Positions 25,957 through 36,423 of a DNA stretch of 64,000 nt are shown in pieces. The DNA is from Luteimonas wenzhouensis (GTDB lineage Bacteria > Pseudomonadota > Gammaproteobacteria > Xanthomonadales > Xanthomonadaceae). The stretch is from positions 87,232-151,231 of the forward strand of contig NZ_VOHE01000004.1 of NCBI RefSeq assembly GCF_007859305.1. The letters run 5' to 3'. Position numbers and translations under genes: made by a program. The notes beneath the pieces are model-generated. The model saw only the letters and a program-made list of their open reading frames with translations, was not told where the DNA came from and ran no database searches. Positions within the stretch are counted from its first letter, which is position 1, and every line of letters starts with the position of its first letter.

Positions 25957-26268
25957 GTGTGGCGGCGAGGGCCGGCACGCATCCAGCTCGGCCGGCGCCG
26001 CGGCTGGCGCCTGCCGGACAACGCGGTGAGCGTGGCGCGGCCCACGCGCTGGGGCAACCCGTTCCGGATCGGCGTCGATGGTGATGCCGCCACCTGCGTG
26101 GCGCGGTTCCGCGACTGGATGCTGGCCGAACCGGCGCGCCTCGAAGCGGCGGCGCGCGGGGCGCTGCGCGGCCGCGACCTGGCGTGCTGGTGCCCGCCGG
26201 ACGCGCCGACTCGCCTCGCACCGGCCGTTCCATTATACTCCCCCCCACTATCTGACGATACGGCGGCC
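25957..26268 (+). pseudogene. DUF4326 remnant reading in frame into frmR
   Basis: Starts with GTG directly after the gst stop. It reads RIQLGRRRGWRLPDNAVSVA, RPTRWGNPFRIG and RGRDLACWCPPDAP, the hallmark blocks of the small DUF4326 family. These proteins normally end in a short CHAD-containing tail. Here the last dozen or so residues are missing, and with no stop codon the frame runs through the frmR promoter/operator into FrmR. If translated from 25957 this gives a 195-residue fusion; more likely it is a 3'-truncated remnant. Function of the family is unknown. Confidence 0.6.
26232..26252 (+). promoter_or_regulatory. frmR promoter and probable FrmR operator
   Basis: A TATACT -10 box (26234-26239) runs straight into seven C residues (26240-26246) and then ACTAT. 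An AT-rich half-site, a C/G tract and an AT-rich half-site are the operator form of the FrmR/RcnR/CsoR family. Placement about 17 bases before frmR implies autorepression lifted by formaldehyde. Confidence 0.55.
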
Positions 26269-26544
26269 ATGCCCCATTCGCCCGAGGAGAAGAGGAAGGT
26301 CCTCGCCCGCATCCGCCGCATCCGCGGCCAGTGCGAGGGCCTGGAGCGCGCGCTGGAGGCCGGCGCCGACTGCGGCCCGGTGCTGCAGCAGATCGCCGCC
26401 ATCCGCGGCGCGGTCAACGGGCTGATGAGCGAGGTGCTCGAGTCGCACCTGCGCGAACAGTTCGGGCATGCCGCGCACAGTGACGCCGAGCGCGCCGCGC
26501 GCGTGGCCGAGATGACCGGGCTGATCCGCTCGTATCTGAAGTAG
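26269..26544 (+). CDS. frmR: Formaldehyde-responsive repressor, FrmR/RcnR (DUF156) family
   Basis: 91 residues, all helical, matching the DUF156 family: MPHSPEEKRKVLARIRRIRG, then QCEGLERALEAGADCGPVLQ and AIRGAVNGLMSEVLESHLRE. The N-terminal Pro-His with Cys in the RGQCEG helix is the formaldehyde-sensing arrangement of FrmR (N-terminal Pro 2 and Cys 35 crosslink in the E. coli protein). His in SHLREQFGH belongs to the shared metal-site region. It lies 63 bases upstream of frmA, the usual target, with an operator-like C-tract before it. ATG 26269 gives the normal family length. Confidence 0.88.
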   Translation: MPHSPEEKRKVLARIRRIRGQCEGLERALEAGADCGPVLQQIAAIRGAVNGLMSEVLESHLREQFGHAAHSDAERAARVAEMTGLIRSYLK

Positions 26545-27717
<1,173 letters not shown>

Positions 27718-27793
27718 ACGCGGGCCGGCATGGCCGCCGGCCGGACGCCGTCAACCGGGCCGCGCCAGGCGCGCCCGTGAAAGGAGCAAGACC

Positions 27794-28636
27794 ATGAGCA
27801 ACACCGAACGACTCGAACACCGCGCCTGTTTCGGCGGCTGGCAGGACGTCCATCGCCACCGTTCCGAAGTCCTGGGCTGCGACATGACCGTGGGCGTGTA
27901 CCTGCCGCCGCAGGCAAAGGCCGGCGCCCGCCTGCCGGTACTGTACTGGCTCTCGGGCCTGACCTGCACCGAGCAGAACTTCATCACCAAGGCCGGCGCC
28001 CAGCGCTACGCGGCCGAGCACGGCGTCATCGTGGTGGCGCCGGATACCAGCCCGCGTGGCGAGGGCGTGGCCGACGCCGATGGCTACGACCTGGGCCAGG
28101 GCGCCGGCTTCTACGTCAACGCCACCCAGGCGCCCTGGTCCGCGCACTACCGCATGTACGACTACGTCGTGCAGGAGCTGCCGGCCTGGGTGGAGGCGAA
28201 CTTCCCGGCCAGCGGCGTGCGCGCGATCAGCGGGCACTCGATGGGCGGGCACGGCGCGCTGGTGGTCGCCCTGCGCAACCCGGGCCGCTACCGCAGCGTC
28301 TCGGCGTTCTCGCCGATCGTGGCGCCCAGCCAGGTGCCGTGGGGCGAGAAGGCGTTCTCCGCCTACCTGGGCGAGGACCGCGAGGCGTGGAAACAGTACG
28401 ACGCCACCGAGCTGGTGAAGCAGGCCGGGGAGAAGCTGCCGCTGCTGGTCGACCAGGGCGGCGGCGACGAGTTCCTCGAGGGCCAGCTGCGCCCGCAGCT
28501 GCTGCAGGCCGCCTGCGAGGACGCCGGCCATCCGCTCGACCTGCGCATCCACCCTGGCTACGACCACAGCTACTACTTCATCGCCAGCTTCATCGGTCGG
28601 CACATCGCCCACCACGCCGCGGCGATGGCGGCCTGA
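27794..28636 (+). CDS. frmB: S-formylglutathione hydrolase
   Basis: 280-residue esterase-D type alpha/beta hydrolase that releases formate and glutathione from the FrmA product. The nucleophile elbow is [13 protein letters not shown] (Ser near 150); the remaining triad is in [13 protein letters not shown] (Asp) and [11 protein letters not shown] (His). [17 protein letters not shown] and APDTSPRG are family blocks. It follows frmA after 76 bases with an AAAGGAGC ribosome-binding site, so it belongs to the frm operon. Confidence 0.95.
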   Translation: MSNTERLEHRACFGGWQDVHRHRSEVLGCDMTVGVYLPPQAKAGARLPVLYWLSGLTCTEQNFITKAGAQRYAAEHGVIVVAPDTSPRGEGVADADGYDLGQGAGFYVNATQAPWSAHYRMYDYVVQELPAWVEANFPASGVRAISGHSMGGHGALVVALRNPGRYRSVSAFSPIVAPSQVPWGEKAFSAYLGEDREAWKQYDATELVKQAGEKLPLLVDQGGGDEFLEGQLRPQLLQAACEDAGHPLDLRIHPGYDHSYYFIASFIGRHIAHHAAAMAA

Positions 28637-28660
28637 GCCCCGGCGCCGGGCCGCCGGGGC
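28637..28660 (+). terminator. Hairpin after frmB
   Basis: Arms GCCCCGGC (28637-28644) and GCCGGGGC (28653-28660) are perfectly complementary and begin on the base after the frmB stop. No T-tract follows. Confidence 0.5.
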
Positions 28661-28725
28661 GGCACCCCTCAACCCGGGGGGGGCCGGCGCCGTTAATTTC
28701 CCCATTCACGGCTCCGGGGAATGCC

Positions 28726-30519
28726 ATGGCCAGATCCGAGGACCACGCGACGGTCGGCCTGGCCGCGTTGCCCGATGCGCCGGTGGCGCTGGTCCGGCTC
28801 GACGACGGTGGCCGGATCCTGGCGGTGAGCCGCGCCGCGGTCGACCTGCTCGACCTGGCCGGCCTCGCCGACGGCGCCCTGGACTGCAGCTGCGTCTGGG
28901 GCCTGGCCCCGGCCGACCTGCAGGGCGAGGAGGGGGTGTGGGTGGCCCCGGGCGCCGATCCCGCGCGCCGGGTCTGCTACCAGCACGATCGCGACGGCGG
29001 CGGCTGGCTGCTGTCGCTACCCGATGCCGAGACCGCCGCGCTGTGGCGCGAACGGGCCGGGCCGGCGCCCGTGCCCGCTCCGGCGCCGGCGCAGGAGGAC
29101 GGCGCGGCGCGCCTGCTGGCACGGGTCGGCGACCGGCTCGCGGCCTGCGAACTCGAACTTGCCCTCGACGCGGACCTGGCGGCGCAGCCGCAGGCGCGGC
29201 GGCTGGCCGCCGGATTCGGCAACCTCGCCGAGGCCATCCGCCAGGCGGTGGCGCTGTCGCTGCAGGTGGCCTCCGAGGTGCCGCGCGTGGTCGCCGAGAA
29301 CGACGAAATGGTGCGCCAGTCGCAGGCCCAGGTGGATGCGCTGGCCACGGTCGAGGCGGCCACCCGCGACCTGCTGTCCGGGCTCGACGGCATCGGCCGG
29401 GACCTGCGCGCGGTCACCGAGGTCGCCGCCAGCGCCGACGACAGCGTGCGCGAGGCCACTGCGGCCGCGCGCGCCCTGGCCGCGGCGATGGCCGCGGTCA
29501 GGGAAAGCGCGGCGCGCGCCAACGAGGTCATCGAGGTGATCGACATGGTCGCCTTCCAGACCAACATCCTCTCGCTCAACGCCAGCGTCGAAGCCGCCCA
29601 TGCCGGGCCCGCCGGGCGCGGCTTCGCCGTGGTCGCCACCGAGATCCGGCGCCTGGCCGAGCGCGCCGCGGGCGCCGCGCGCGACGTGCGCCGGATCCTG
29701 GGCGAGAACGGCGCGGCGCTGGGCGAGGGGGAAGTCTCGGCGCGCCGCACCGAGGACGTGCTCGGCGGCATCGGCGAGCTGCTCGGCCGCGCCGGCACCG
29801 CGGTGGAGGCCGTGGCCCAGGGGGTGCGCCGGCAGGGTGAGGCGATCGTCGGCATCGACCGCGCCGTGGCCCGGGTGGCCGGGCTCGGCCGCAGCAACCT
29901 CGAGCACGCCGCGCGCGTGGCCGAGCGCAGCGAGGCCCTGGGCGCCGGCGCCAGCGCGTTGCACGACTGCGTCGGCCTGTTCCGGCTGCCCGCCGATCCG
30001 CTGCGCGAGCCGCGCCACGCCCGCGCGTTCGCACTGGCCAGCGACGCCGCCGCCCGGGTCGGCGCCGCGTTCGGGCACGCGCTGGCGCAGGGCTGGATCG
30101 ACGAGGCCTCGCTGTTCTCGCGCGACTACGTGCGCATCGAGGGCATCGAGCCGCCGCGCTACGAGACCGGCTTCGACGCCCTGTGCGACGACCTGCTGCC
30201 GCCGCTGCAGGAACCGGTGGCCAACGCGCATCCGTGGATCGTGTTCGCGATCTGCGCCAATCCCGACGGCTACGTCCCGACCCACAACGACCGCTTCCGC
30301 CAGCCGCTCACCGGCGATCCGGCGCGCGACCTGGTCGGCAACCGCACCAAGCGCATCTTCGACGACCGCGTCGGCCGCAGTGTTGGCGCCCATACCGACC
30401 GCTACCGCCTGCAGGTGTACCGCCGCGACACCGGCCAGATCATGTTCGACCTGTCGGTGCCGATCCACGTCGGCGGCCGCCACTGGGGCGGGTTCCGGAT
30501 CGGCTACACGCTTGACTGA
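28726..30519 (+). CDS. Soluble methyl-accepting chemotaxis-type signal transducer
   Basis: 597 residues without a signal peptide or transmembrane segment, so cytoplasmic. Residues 10-110 are PAS-like ([20 protein letters not shown]). A helical linker leads to an MCP signalling domain whose hairpin tip reads [20 protein letters not shown], then [22 protein letters not shown]-terminal domain of about 150 residues ([51 protein letters not shown]) is found at the end of some other MCPs. No che genes are near. It may report an intracellular cue to a chemosensory array elsewhere. The upstream frame is open, but ATG 28726 is the first start outside frmB. Confidence 0.85.
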   Translation: MARSEDHATVGLAALPDAPVALVRLDDGGRILAVSRAAVDLLDLAGLADGALDCSCVWGLAPADLQGEEGVWVAPGADPARRVCYQHDRDGGGWLLSLPDAETAALWRERAGPAPVPAPAPAQEDGAARLLARVGDRLAACELELALDADLAAQPQARRLAAGFGNLAEAIRQAVALSLQVASEVPRVVAENDEMVRQSQAQVDALATVEAATRDLLSGLDGIGRDLRAVTEVAASADDSVREATAAARALAAAMAAVRESAARANEVIEVIDMVAFQTNILSLNASVEAAHAGPAGRGFAVVATEIRRLAERAAGAARDVRRILGENGAALGEGEVSARRTEDVLGGIGELLGRAGTAVEAVAQGVRRQGEAIVGIDRAVARVAGLGRSNLEHAARVAERSEALGAGASALHDCVGLFRLPADPLREPRHARAFALASDAAARVGAAFGHALAQGWIDEASLFSRDYVRIEGIEPPRYETGFDALCDDLLPPLQEPVANAHPWIVFAICANPDGYVPTHNDRFRQPLTGDPARDLVGNRTKRIFDDRVGRSVGAHTDRYRLQVYRRDTGQIMFDLSVPIHVGGRHWGGFRIGYTLD

Positions 30520-30591
30520 CGGGGCGCGCCCCGCGGCGCGGGCGCCATGTAAGATCGGACTGCGCGGCCGTCGCGCGGACAGGGGGGACAC

Positions 30592-31161
30592 ATGATCGGC
30601 AAGACCGCCGGGCGCGCGTGCGCCTGCATCCTGGCATCGATGGCGCTGGTGATGGCCGGCGCCCAGGCCCGCGGCGACGCTGCGCCGCAACGCAGCGTCG
30701 CCGGCGCGCAGGAATTCCTGCGCCAGGTGCTGCCGGGCAACCGCTACGTCTCGACGCTGATGACCGAGATCCTGGAGAAGGCACGGCGCGAGGGGCTGCG
30801 CGGAAGCTACGAACCGCTGCCGCTGATCGTCGACGCCGGCCCGGTGGCCGAATGCCGCTCGATGCTGCTGGCCGACATCGAGCCCACCGACCTGGTGGTG
30901 CGCGACCCGGCCACCGGCGAGGGCGCCGTCAGCAGCCTGGCCGACCTGGTGTCCGACGGCATGGTCGGCAGTCCGGACGGATTCCATTTCGGCAGCATCC
31001 GCGCCCTGCGCCAGTCAGGCTCGCGCGTGCACCTGCGCTTCGCCGGCGAGCAGCTCGACGCGGTGGTGCACATGGAGGGCGAGGAGATCGCCGCGCGCGT
31101 GTACGAGGCCTTCGACTACCTGCGCCGGCACTGCGACCCGGCGGCCGCCACCGGGTTCTGA
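30592..31161 (+). CDS. Hypothetical exported protein
   Basis: 189 residues with a signal peptide (ACACILASMALVMAGAQA, cleavage near residue 27). The rest is a mixed alpha/beta domain with EFLRQVLPGNRYVSTLMTEI, a pair of Cys (VAECRSML and RRHCDPA) that could form a disulfide, and [19 protein letters not shown]. No family recognised. A TAAGAT box about 40 bases upstream may be its -10. Its 3' end overlaps the convergent ATP-binding protein gene by 46 bases. Confidence 0.7.
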   Translation: MIGKTAGRACACILASMALVMAGAQARGDAAPQRSVAGAQEFLRQVLPGNRYVSTLMTEILEKARREGLRGSYEPLPLIVDAGPVAECRSMLLADIEPTDLVVRDPATGEGAVSSLADLVSDGMVGSPDGFHFGSIRALRQSGSRVHLRFAGEQLDAVVHMEGEEIAARVYEAFDYLRRHCDPAAATGF

Positions 31162-31859
31162 TCCGCGCCGCCCGGCGGGACGGGCGCGAAATCGGCGACC
31201 GCGAAGCGGCCGTCGCGCAGCCACCGTCCCGCCGGTGCCAGCGCCAGCGGTGCATCGAACATCGGCCCGGCGTGCACGCAGGTGTGGAACTCGCCGTTCT
31301 CGCCACACGGATCCACGCCGGACGGGAGCGCATCGAGCAGGGCGGCGTCGAAGTCGCGGCCGGCGAAACCGCCATCGAGCTGCCCGGTATCGACGCAGCT
31401 CAGCCGCGCGCGCAGCCCGCCGCGCAGCATCGCACGCGCGAGCGCGGCGGTGTCGGCGCCGAACAGCGGGGTCTCGATGTCCCAGCCGATCCGCGCCATC
31501 TGCGCCGCGCGCCAGTCGCGGATGTCGGCCAGCAGCAGGTCGCCGAACGCGACCGTGCGCAGCCCCGGCCAGCGCGCCGCCGCCGCGTGCAGGGCATCGG
31601 CCATCGCCCGCGCATAGGTTTGGTTGTCGCTGCCGGCGCGCAGCGGGACCGGCAGCAGCGGCAGCCCGGCCGCGCGCGCCTGCGCCGCCAGCACCCCGCC
31701 CGACACCTCCTGCAAGGTGGCGCGCCCGTCCTCCAGCCGCACCGTGCTCAGCAGGCCCACGACCCGGACGTCGTCGCGCTGGCGCAGCACGTGCAGGGTC
31801 CAGGCCGCGTCCTTGCCGCCGCTCCAGGCCAGCAGCACGGGCCGTCGTCGCGCGCTCAC
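31116..31859 (-). CDS. Dph6-related ATP pyrophosphatase (diphthine-ammonia-ligase-like)
   Basis: 247 residues. The N-terminal PP-loop SGGKDAAW is the ATP-pyrophosphatase signature, followed by family blocks ([44 protein letters not shown]). Bacteria lack diphthamide, so the true substrate of bacterial members is unknown, although an amidation or ligation with ATP to AMP is expected. The 3' end overlaps the exported protein gene on the other strand by 46 bases. The Ala/Arg-rich last residues are probably dispensable. Confidence 0.8.
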   Translation of the reverse strand: MSARRRPVLLAWSGGKDAAWTLHVLRQRDDVRVVGLLSTVRLEDGRATLQEVSGGVLAAQARAAGLPLLPVPLRAGSDNQTYARAMADALHAAAARWPGLRTVAFGDLLLADIRDWRAAQMARIGWDIETPLFGADTAALARAMLRGGLRARLSCVDTGQLDGGFAGRDFDAALLDALPSGVDPCGENGEFHTCVHAGPMFDAPLALAPAGRWLRDGRFAVADFAPVPPGGADQNPVAAAGSQCRRR

Positions 31860-32030
31860 GCGCTCCGCCCCCGCGGGTGGCAGGCGCGCGCGAGCGCACG
31901 ATCCCCCGGGCGCGGCGGCATGCGGGGAAACCGGTCCATCCAGCCCTTATCCGCCATGCGCTTGCGGCGATCAAGCCCGCGCCGCCGGCATGGCCGGCGC
32001 ACGCCGGTCGGAGGCGGCCGCGTGCCGCGG

Positions 32031-32366
32031 TCAGCGTACGTCGCGCAGTTCCCACGCACTGCCGGCGAGCAGTCGCATCCGGTGCTTGAACACCGCGCCG
32101 GGAATCGAGGTCGTGGCCACCAGGTCGACGTGCAGGTCGTGCTGCGCGCCTTCGACCACCGCCGAAGGATCGGTCGCGCCGAGCGCCGGATCGACCGCGT
32201 CCGGGTCCTCCTGGGCCGCGCGCCAGCGCTGGAACAGGCCGTCGCCGCGCAGGGCCTCCTGGAGTTCGACGGCCAACCCCTCGGCGCCCTGCGAGCGGAA
32301 CGCGAACTCGCCCGCGGCGCGGGCACGCGCGGGATCGGGCAGGCGGATCATGTAGCGCACGGACAT
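32031..32366 (-). CDS. Conserved hypothetical small protein
   Basis: 111 residues, MSVRYMIRLPDPARARAAGE..., with a central acidic stretch (EDPDAVDPALGATDPSAV) and a C-terminal beta-rich part (HDLHVDLVATTSIPGAVFKH). No signal peptide, Cys or membrane segment. I do not recognise a named family. Coding support is the ordered mix of hydrophobic and charged residues and a clean ATG at 32366. It lies between two minus-strand genes, 171 bases after the start of the Dph6-like gene. Confidence 0.6.
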   Translation of the reverse strand: MSVRYMIRLPDPARARAAGEFAFRSQGAEGLAVELQEALRGDGLFQRWRAAQEDPDAVDPALGATDPSAVVEGAQHDLHVDLVATTSIPGAVFKHRMRLLAGSAWELRDVR

Positions 32367-32440
32367 GGCGGTCTTCGCTGCGGATCGTGGACCTGCAGCC
32401 TAGCAGCCGGGCGTGGAGGCCGCGTCCCGGCCCCGCCCCC

Positions 32441-33382
32441 TCAGCCGAACGCGTGCGCCTCGGAAGCGAAGCCCACGCAGACCGCGCCGGTGCCGACGTT
32501 GACCATGCCGGTCAGGCTCATCACCGTCTCGAACACCTCTACGCCCTGGTCGGCGCAGGCGCTGCGCAGCGCCTCGTAGCCGGGCATCGCCCGCATCTCG
32601 TCCAGCTCGCCGCCGTAGCACAGGCACAGCGTCGGGGTCAGCAGCCCGGCCTCGACCCGGCGCGCGGCAAACTCGAACAGCGCCCGCACCGCCGGGTCGA
32701 AGCCGCGGATCTTGGCCACCGGCCCGGTCTCGCCGCGCACGCAGCACAGCACCGGCTTGATGTCGAGCGCGGTGCCCAGCGCCGCGCTGAACAGGCTCAC
32801 GCTGCGGTCGCCCTTGTGCCGGGCGCGGTTGCGGATGTAGTACAGGTCGCGCGGCACCAGGTAGCCGTAGGTGTGCAGCGCCAGGTGCTCGAGCCGGCCG
32901 CGGATGCGCCCGGGGCCCTCGCCGCCGGTGCGCAGGCGCACGGCTTCCACCGGCAGGATGCCCTGGGCCGAGAACAGGTTGCGGGTGTCGACCACGCGCA
33001 GCGCGAACGGCGTGTTGTGGCCGGCGGCCGAGCGGATCGGCCGGTACTCGTTGAGGATCGCGTAGCTGGCCTGGGTGGCGTGGTCGAAGATCGGGCTGCG
33101 GGTGCTGGTGACCGTGATGCAGAACACGTGGTCGTAGTCGACCACCAGCTTCTGCAGGAACAGGTCGCGGATCTGCTCGACGCTGAACGGAATGGTTTCG
33201 GCGCTGGCGCCGCGCTCGGCGATGTGCGAGCGCAGGTAGGCCAGGGTGTCGGCTTCGTTGCGGTAGTCGACCTGCAGCTCGTCCCCGATCCGCACCGCGA
33301 TCGGCAGGATCTCCACCTGGTGCTCGTGCAGGTACCCGACCGGCAAGTCGCAGGTCGAGTCGACGACGATTCCGATGCGCAT
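32441..33382 (-). CDS. DegV family fatty-acid-binding protein
   Basis: 313 residues. The start MRIGIVVDSTCDLP is the DegV signature, with EILPIAVRIGDE, TIPFSVEQIRDLF, VFCITVTSTRSPIFDHA, VVDTRNLFSAQG and a C-terminal GTGAVCVGFA. DegV (FakB-like) proteins bind one fatty acid; in Firmicutes they present it to a FakA kinase. No fakA-like gene is adjacent, so its partner here is unclear. ATG 33382 is chosen because the signature begins there; a start at 33454 would add unrelated residues. Confidence 0.88.
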   Translation of the reverse strand: MRIGIVVDSTCDLPVGYLHEHQVEILPIAVRIGDELQVDYRNEADTLAYLRSHIAERGASAETIPFSVEQIRDLFLQKLVVDYDHVFCITVTSTRSPIFDHATQASYAILNEYRPIRSAAGHNTPFALRVVDTRNLFSAQGILPVEAVRLRTGGEGPGRIRGRLEHLALHTYGYLVPRDLYYIRNRARHKGDRSVSLFSAALGTALDIKPVLCCVRGETGPVAKIRGFDPAVRALFEFAARRVEAGLLTPTLCLCYGGELDEMRAMPGYEALRSACADQGVEVFETVMSLTGMVNVGTGAVCVGFASEAHAFG

Positions 33383-33482
33383 GGCGCCACTCCTTCGCGG
33401 GCCGGCCGGCTGGCCGGCACCGCCCATGGTGCCGCGCATCGGCCCGCCCCGCATCCCTGCCGGACGCGGGGCGGGGGCGCGT

Positions 33483-34790
33483 TCAGTCGACGCGCGGCGG
33501 GTAGGCGCGGGGCAGGGCGCCGGATTCGGGCGCCGGCGCCGGGTGCAGGTAGCGGTCGCGCAGTTCGGTCTGGCGCGAGCGCATCGGGACCGCCCGGCCG
33601 CCCAGCCAGACCTGGCGCGCGGTGTGGGCGACGTCGAGCGGGTCGCCGCTCCACAGCACCAGGTCGGCCGGCTGCCCGACCGCGATCGTGCCGGTGCGGT
33701 CGGCCACGCCGAACGCCTGCGCCGGCACCCGGGTCAGGCCCGCCAGCGCGGCCTCCCAGGGCAGGCCGTTGGCGACGGCGTTGCCGGCGAGCTGGCGCAC
33801 CTTGCGCGCGTTGTGCGAGGCGTCGTCGGACTGGCTGAAGCCGACCTCGACCCCGGCCGCGTGCAGGCGCGCGGCGTTCTCGAGCGTGGCGCCGAGGCGG
33901 TCGAAGTTGCCCGGCAGGTTGGCCAGCGTGTCCACGAACACCGGCACCCCGGCGCGGGCGAGCTCGGGCGCCAGCTTCCAGGCCTCGGCGCCGCCGGCGA
34001 TCGCGATCTTCAGCTTGTGCTTGTGCGCCCAGCGCAGCAGCTGGCGGATGTCCGCGGCGCGGTCCACCGCCACCACCACCCGGCCGCCGCCGTCGAGGTA
34101 GCGGGCGAGCGTGGCGCGGCCGGCGGGGGTGAGCAGGGCGAAGCGCGAATCGGCGGGGATCCGCCCGCGGGCCTCGTCCACCAGCTGGTCGAGCAGCATC
34201 CACTGCCCGGCGCGCGAGGAGCCGCTGAGGCTGGAGGCGCGCGCGCCCAGCGACACGAACAGCGCCTTCGGCCCGATCGGGTCGGGGCTGCCGTCCAGGC
34301 GCACCACCGCGCCCTGGCCGCCGATGATCGAGCCGCCCGCGGTGGTGCCGGCGTTGAGCAGGGTGAAGCCGATGCCCTCCACCCGCGCCACCGGCAGCAG
34401 GATCGACTCGGGGTTGTAGGCCAGGGTCACGTCGAACTCGGGACGGACCGTGATGTCGCGCGCGTTCTGGCCCAGCGCCAGCGCGCCGTCGCGGGTCGAG
34501 GCCTCGCCCGAGACCTCCTCGATGCCGATCGCGGTGATCCCGCCGAACAGGGCCGGCGTCAGCGGCGCGCCCGCGGCGTCGACCACCTGCGCCGACCCGG
34601 CGGGCAGGCCGGTGCCGATCGCGGCGATGCGGCCGCCCTGCACCAGCACGTCCGTGTCCTGCAGGGTGCCGCGCGCGGTGGCGGTGTGCACGGTGGCGTT
34701 GCGGATCAGCACGTCCTGGGCGGCGGCCGACAGCGGCAGCAGCGCGGCCAGCAGCAGCGCGGCGCGGCGCAACACGGGGCGGCGGTTCAT
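33483..34790 (-). CDS. Amidohydrolase-family periplasmic protein lacking the HxH metal motif
   Basis: 435 residues with a signal peptide (ALLLAALLPLSAAAQ). Overall it follows the imidazolonepropionase-like amidohydrolases (DVLIRNATVHTATARGTLQD, VLVQGGRIAAIGTGLP, GTIAVGQPADLVLWSGDPLD). At the place of the metal-binding strand, where its partner has GLIDVHSHLG, it reads ALFGGITAIGIEEVSGE with no HxH. HKHKLKIAIAGGAEAW and GFSQSDDASHNA are the other active-site regions. It may therefore be a non-catalytic or altered-chemistry member. ATG 34790 overlaps the stop of the upstream amidohydrolase, so the two are translationally coupled and may form a heteromer. Confidence 0.85.
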   Translation of the reverse strand: MNRRPVLRRAALLLAALLPLSAAAQDVLIRNATVHTATARGTLQDTDVLVQGGRIAAIGTGLPAGSAQVVDAAGAPLTPALFGGITAIGIEEVSGEASTRDGALALGQNARDITVRPEFDVTLAYNPESILLPVARVEGIGFTLLNAGTTAGGSIIGGQGAVVRLDGSPDPIGPKALFVSLGARASSLSGSSRAGQWMLLDQLVDEARGRIPADSRFALLTPAGRATLARYLDGGGRVVVAVDRAADIRQLLRWAHKHKLKIAIAGGAEAWKLAPELARAGVPVFVDTLANLPGNFDRLGATLENAARLHAAGVEVGFSQSDDASHNARKVRQLAGNAVANGLPWEAALAGLTRVPAQAFGVADRTGTIAVGQPADLVLWSGDPLDVAHTARQVWLGGRAVPMRSRQTELRDRYLHPAPAPESGALPRAYPPRVD

Positions 34791-36169
34791 CGCACACCTC
34801 CCTGCGCGGTCGGCTGGCCGAGCATGAAGTCGGTCACCGGCTGGCGCGAGGCATCGTGGCGGTCGTACACCTGCGCGCCGTCGATCCAGACCTTCTCGGC
34901 CCGGGCGTAGACGCTGAACGGATTGCCGTTCCACAGCACCACATCGCCCATCTTGCCTGGCTCCAGGGTGCCGGTGACGCGGTCCACGCCCAGGGCGCGG
35001 GCGGCGTTGCGGGTGAGCCAGGTGATCGCGCGCTCGGGCGCGATCTCGATCCCGGCGCGGCGCGCGCTGGCGATCACCTTGGCCGCCTCCTGGTTGAGCC
35101 GCTGGATGCCCTCGTCCGAGTCCGAATGCACGATCGCGCAGCCGCCCGGCGCGCGGTCGACGATCGCGACGTTCTCCTGGATCCCGTCGAAGGCTTCCAT
35201 CTTGAAGCCCCACCAGTCGGCCCACAGCGCGCCGCACACGCCCTCGGCGCCGAGCCGGTCGGCGATCTTGTAGGCCTCCACGCCGTGGTGGAAGGCGGCG
35301 ATGCGGAAGTCGAACTCCTTCGCCAGGTCGAGCATCTGCGCCATCTCGTCGGCGCGGTAGCAGTGGATGTGGACCAGGATGTCGCCATCCATCGCCGCGG
35401 CCAGGGTCTCGAGCTTGAGGTCGCGCTTGGTCGAGGCGTCCTTCTCGCGCTTGCGGGCGTAGTCCCGGGCGTCGATGAACGCGGCGCGGTAGCCGGCCAC
35501 GTTGCCCATCCGGGTGGACGGGCCGCCCTTCTGGCCGTACACGCGCTTGGGGTTCTCGCCGCAAGCCATCTTCAGGCCGTGCGGGGCGCCGGGGAACTTC
35601 ATGTCCTGGACCGTGGTGGCGGCCACGTTCTTGAGCGTCACCCCGCGCCCGCCGACCAGGTTGGCCGAGCCGGGCAGGATCTGCAGCGAGGTGATGCCGC
35701 CGGCCAGCGCCGCGCCGAAGCCCGGGTCCTGCGGCCACACCGAATGTTCGGCCCAGACCTGGGCGGTGACCGGCGCGGTCGCCTCGTTGCCGTCGCTGTG
35801 GGCGCTGGCGCCCGGGCTCGGATACACGCCCAGGTGCGAGTGCACGTCGATCAGGCCGGGGGTCACCCACTTGCCGGTACCGTCCACGCGCACCGCGTCG
35901 GCGCCCGCGGCCAGGCCGGTGCCGACCGCGGCGACCTTGCCGCCCTCGAGCAGCACGTCGGCGTGCTCGAGCCGGCGGCCGTCGCCGGTGAGCACGGTGG
36001 CGCCGGTGATCAGCACCGGCGGCGCCGCGATCGGACGGTAGGTGCTGGTGAAGGCCGTGGCGGCCTCGCCGGACGGGGCGGCGGGCGCGTCGGCGCGTCC
36101 GCCGGTGCCGGTGCTGGCGCACCCGGCGAACAGGACCGCGCACAGCGCGGCAGTGAGTGGTCGGAGCAT
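34787..36169 (-). CDS. Amidohydrolase lipoprotein
   Basis: 460 residues. The signal peptide ends in a lipobox (LFAGC), predicting a membrane-anchored periplasmic enzyme. The catalytic amidohydrolase motif VTPGLIDVHSHLG is present, followed by ILVHIHCYRADEM (His), RIAAFHHGVEAYK (His) and CAIVHSDSDEG (catalytic Asp), and a typical GTLEPGKMGDVVLWNGNPF tail. The family includes dipeptidases and imidazolonepropionase-like hydrolases; the substrate is unknown. ATG 36169 follows GGGAGG at good spacing; an alternative ATG is at 36187. It overlaps the next, metal-motif-lacking paralogue by four bases. Confidence 0.88.
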   Translation of the reverse strand: MLRPLTAALCAVLFAGCASTGTGGRADAPAAPSGEAATAFTSTYRPIAAPPVLITGATVLTGDGRRLEHADVLLEGGKVAAVGTGLAAGADAVRVDGTGKWVTPGLIDVHSHLGVYPSPGASAHSDGNEATAPVTAQVWAEHSVWPQDPGFGAALAGGITSLQILPGSANLVGGRGVTLKNVAATTVQDMKFPGAPHGLKMACGENPKRVYGQKGGPSTRMGNVAGYRAAFIDARDYARKREKDASTKRDLKLETLAAAMDGDILVHIHCYRADEMAQMLDLAKEFDFRIAAFHHGVEAYKIADRLGAEGVCGALWADWWGFKMEAFDGIQENVAIVDRAPGGCAIVHSDSDEGIQRLNQEAAKVIASARRAGIEIAPERAITWLTRNAARALGVDRVTGTLEPGKMGDVVLWNGNPFSVYARAEKVWIDGAQVYDRHDASRQPVTDFMLGQPTAQGGVR

Positions 36170-36423
36170 CTTGGCCTCCCTGGACATCCGGACGACGTTA
36201 GCCCGTCGCCCCGGCGGGGGCCAGCCGCCAAAGGTCATGGTCGTGCCGGAACGCGCGCGCTCGCCGAGGGGCGACCGCGCGGACGACGCCGGGCGTGCGC
36301 GATCCCGTGGCGGGCGCCGCCTGCGTCGAACGCCATGCCAGGCCGGGATCGACACGCCGCGGCCGATCGGCACCTGCGCCTGGACCCGCAAGCGCGGCGC
36401 CGGGGGAGGGCTATGATGGCCGC

